Below, piece by piece: positions 6,049 to 6,787 of a stretch of 6,787 nucleotides of DNA; positions within the stretch are counted from its first letter, which is position 1; each line of letters begins with the position of its first letter. This DNA is from an uncultured Actinomycetes bacterium. GTDB taxonomy: Bacteria; Actinomycetota; Acidimicrobiia; Acidimicrobiales; Ilumatobacteraceae. The stretch is from positions 1 through 6,787 of the forward strand of contig CAIOHI010000060.1 in NCBI GenBank assembly GCA_903858075.1, given 5' to 3'. Position numbers and translations under genes: made by a program. The notes under the pieces were generated by a model that saw only the letters and a program-made list of their open reading frames with translations, was not told where the DNA came from and ran no database searches.

Positions 6049-6594
6049 ATGTCGTCAAGCGCACGCCACCCTTCTCCTCTCACGGGGCTGTTAGTGAATG
6101 CCGCAGAACTCTTGCGGCGTCCCGGCAACTGGAAAGACGTTGAAATCGACGTCGAGTCGAAACATTTCGAATTCGAAGACCCGCGACTCTTGCCACAACT
6201 CGTTGGCATTCACCTCCATTTAGAGTGCAGTAACAACGGAATAGTGCTCTCGGGTAATGTGAGTGCGCAATGGCACGACCAATGCTGCAGGTGCTTGAAA
6301 GATATATCTGGTGTTGCAGTGGGTGAGGTCAGCGAGATCTATCAGCGCGAGATCACCGACCCCGACGCGTACCGTTTGGAAAGCGATCAGCTCAATTTGG
6401 CCCCCATGGTGCGCGAACATGTGCTCTTGGCAGTACCCGACACCCCGGTGTGCCGGCCCGACTGTCCAGGCTTGTGCCCAGTGTGCGGTGTCGACCGATC
6501 GACCCCAGATGGGGCAAATTGTGGCTGTTCTGAGACCCCAGTGGACCCACGATGGGATGCCCTGCGAGATCTCGGCGACCAGTTTCCTCAGTAA
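6049..6594 (+). CDS. yceD: YceD/DUF177 family protein, cysteine-rich
   Basis: This 181-residue protein belongs to the YceD (DUF177) family, linked by published work in E. coli and plants to 23S rRNA accumulation and widely found upstream of rpmF. The N-terminal beta-rich half includes VNAAELLRRPGNWKDVEIDV (16-35). A first cysteine knuckle, DQCCRCL (77-83), is followed by the family signature CRPDCPGLCPVCG (135-147) and then C158 and C160. The Cys pattern suggests bound zinc. The closing DPRWDALRDL (167-176) is typical of the family. The frame is open upstream into the SepIVA-like gene, but the Shine-Dalgarno site and family length support the ATG at 6049. Its partner gene rpmF follows after a 101-nt leader. 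Confidence 0.9.
   Translation: MSSSARHPSPLTGLLVNAAELLRRPGNWKDVEIDVESKHFEFEDPRLLPQLVGIHLHLECSNNGIVLSGNVSAQWHDQCCRCLKDISGVAVGEVSEIYQREITDPDAYRLESDQLNLAPMVREHVLLAVPDTPVCRPDCPGLCPVCGVDRSTPDGANCGCSETPVDPRWDALRDLGDQFPQ
6516..6530 (+). repeat. 15-bp direct repeat, copy 1 (inside yceD)
   Basis: AAATTGTGGCTGTTC occurs here within the codons for the NCGCS stretch of YceD and again, exactly, at 6691-6705 across the rpmF start. The two copies are 175 bp apart. The flanks do not match. Confidence 0.75.
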
Positions 6595-6695
6595 TTCTCG
6601 CCATTCGGGGTTGCCGATGAGGGGGAGTGCGCCGATATCATCAAACGGCTAGTTGAGCGCACATCCAGGTGGCGCCAAGTTCGACGGAGAAAATT
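6595..6695 (+). promoter_or_regulatory. 101-nt rpmF leader with candidate promoter
   Basis: This is the largest gap in the otherwise tightly packed rightward gene run. It contains a good -10 match, TATCAT (6636-6641), with a weak -35-like TTGCCG (6611-6616) at a long 19-nt spacing. Transcription would start at about 6648, leaving a leader of about 48 nt. I see no terminator hairpin with a T-tract, so read-through from yceD is also likely. rpmF may therefore be fed by both the upstream unit and its own promoter. Confidence 0.35.
6686..6690 (+). promoter_or_regulatory. rpmF Shine-Dalgarno site
   Basis: GGAGA lies 5 nt before the GTG at 6696 and supports that codon as the rpmF start. Confidence 0.7.
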
Positions 6696-6705
6696 GTGGC
6701 TGTTC
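6691..6705 (+). repeat. 15-bp direct repeat, copy 2 (rpmF start)
   Basis: This is the exact second copy of AAATTGTGGCTGTTC. Here it holds the spacer after the Shine-Dalgarno site and the first codons of rpmF (GTG GCT GTT C). In copy 1 the same bases are read in another frame within yceD. Confidence 0.75.
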
Positions 6706-6787
6706 CTAAAAAGAAAACTTCCAAAATGAAGAGCCGTAGCCGTCGGTCGGCGAACATGAAAATGACGGTGCCTTCTCGCAGCGTGTG
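6696..6787 (+). CDS. rpmF: 50S ribosomal protein L32, N-terminal part (cut by window edge)
   Basis: Thirty codons are visible, starting GTG and giving MAVPKKKTSKMKSRSRRS (1-18), then ANMKMTVPSRSV. MAVPKKKTSKxKxRxRRS is the standard bacterial L32 start, and a (A/V)PxRSV run normally precedes the zinc-ribbon cysteines, which would follow just beyond the edge. L32 is a small, basic large-subunit protein. It follows yceD, its usual neighbour. Whether it is the four-cysteine form cannot be seen. Confidence 0.95.
   Translation, partial: MAVPKKKTSKMKSRSRRSANMKMTVPSRSV

Noticed and set aside
6595..6695. Rho-independent terminator between yceD and rpmF
   Set aside because: No GC-rich hairpin followed by a T-tract can be found in the spacer.
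6595..6729. Open frame continuing in phase after the yceD stop up to a TGA at about 6727
   Set aside because: YceD already ends with its normal DPRW-type C-terminus. The extension overlaps the rpmF start in another frame, so readthrough is unlikely.

Overview
The window is a housekeeping stretch of a bacterial chromosome, most likely from an actinobacterium. The best guess is an Acidimicrobiia-like, moderate-GC aquatic lineage. The case rests on gene order (rpmB / DAK2 protein / recG / rsmD / coaD / SepIVA-like protein / yceD / rpmF), the SepIVA-type coiled-coil protein beside yceD and rpmF, frequent GTG starts, and an L32 N-terminus of actinobacterial style. The class-level assignment is inferred from remembered families, not from a search.

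Left end, minus strand: the first 16 codons of a probable cold-shock-domain protein (50-1, cut by the window edge) lie 4 nt downstream of rpmB (ribosomal protein L28, zinc-binding four-cysteine form). A 93-nt divergent spacer (250-342) separates rpmB from the plus-strand genes. It holds an imperfect 9-bp palindrome and candidate promoters for both sides.

Middle, plus strand: a FakA-like DAK2/DegV-type kinase (343-2013) is followed after 5 nt by recG (2019-4205). A lone minus-strand gene for a 67-residue zinc-ribbon protein (4405-4202) converges on recG so tightly that the two stop codons share the palindrome TTAA. It also diverges from rsmD across only 18 nt.

Right end, plus strand: rsmD, coaD, a SepIVA/DivIVA-like division protein and yceD (DUF177) are packed head to tail. 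Each Shine-Dalgarno site is fused to, or lies inside, the preceding gene's end. A 101-nt leader with a candidate promoter follows, then rpmF (L32), cut by the window edge.

The genes serve ribosome build-up (L28, L32, RsmD, YceD), genome repair (RecG), CoA synthesis (CoaD), fatty-acid activation (FakA-like) and septal growth (SepIVA-like). Genes that open a transcription unit (rpmB, fakA, rsmD, the zinc-ribbon gene) have a -10-like hexamer 6-8 nt before the start codon and no clear Shine-Dalgarno, which suggests leaderless mRNAs. Most genes inside the units have good Shine-Dalgarno sites. I see no mobile element, tRNA, rRNA, CRISPR array or defence system. The most interesting points are regulatory and architectural, plus one uncharacterised zinc-ribbon gene.
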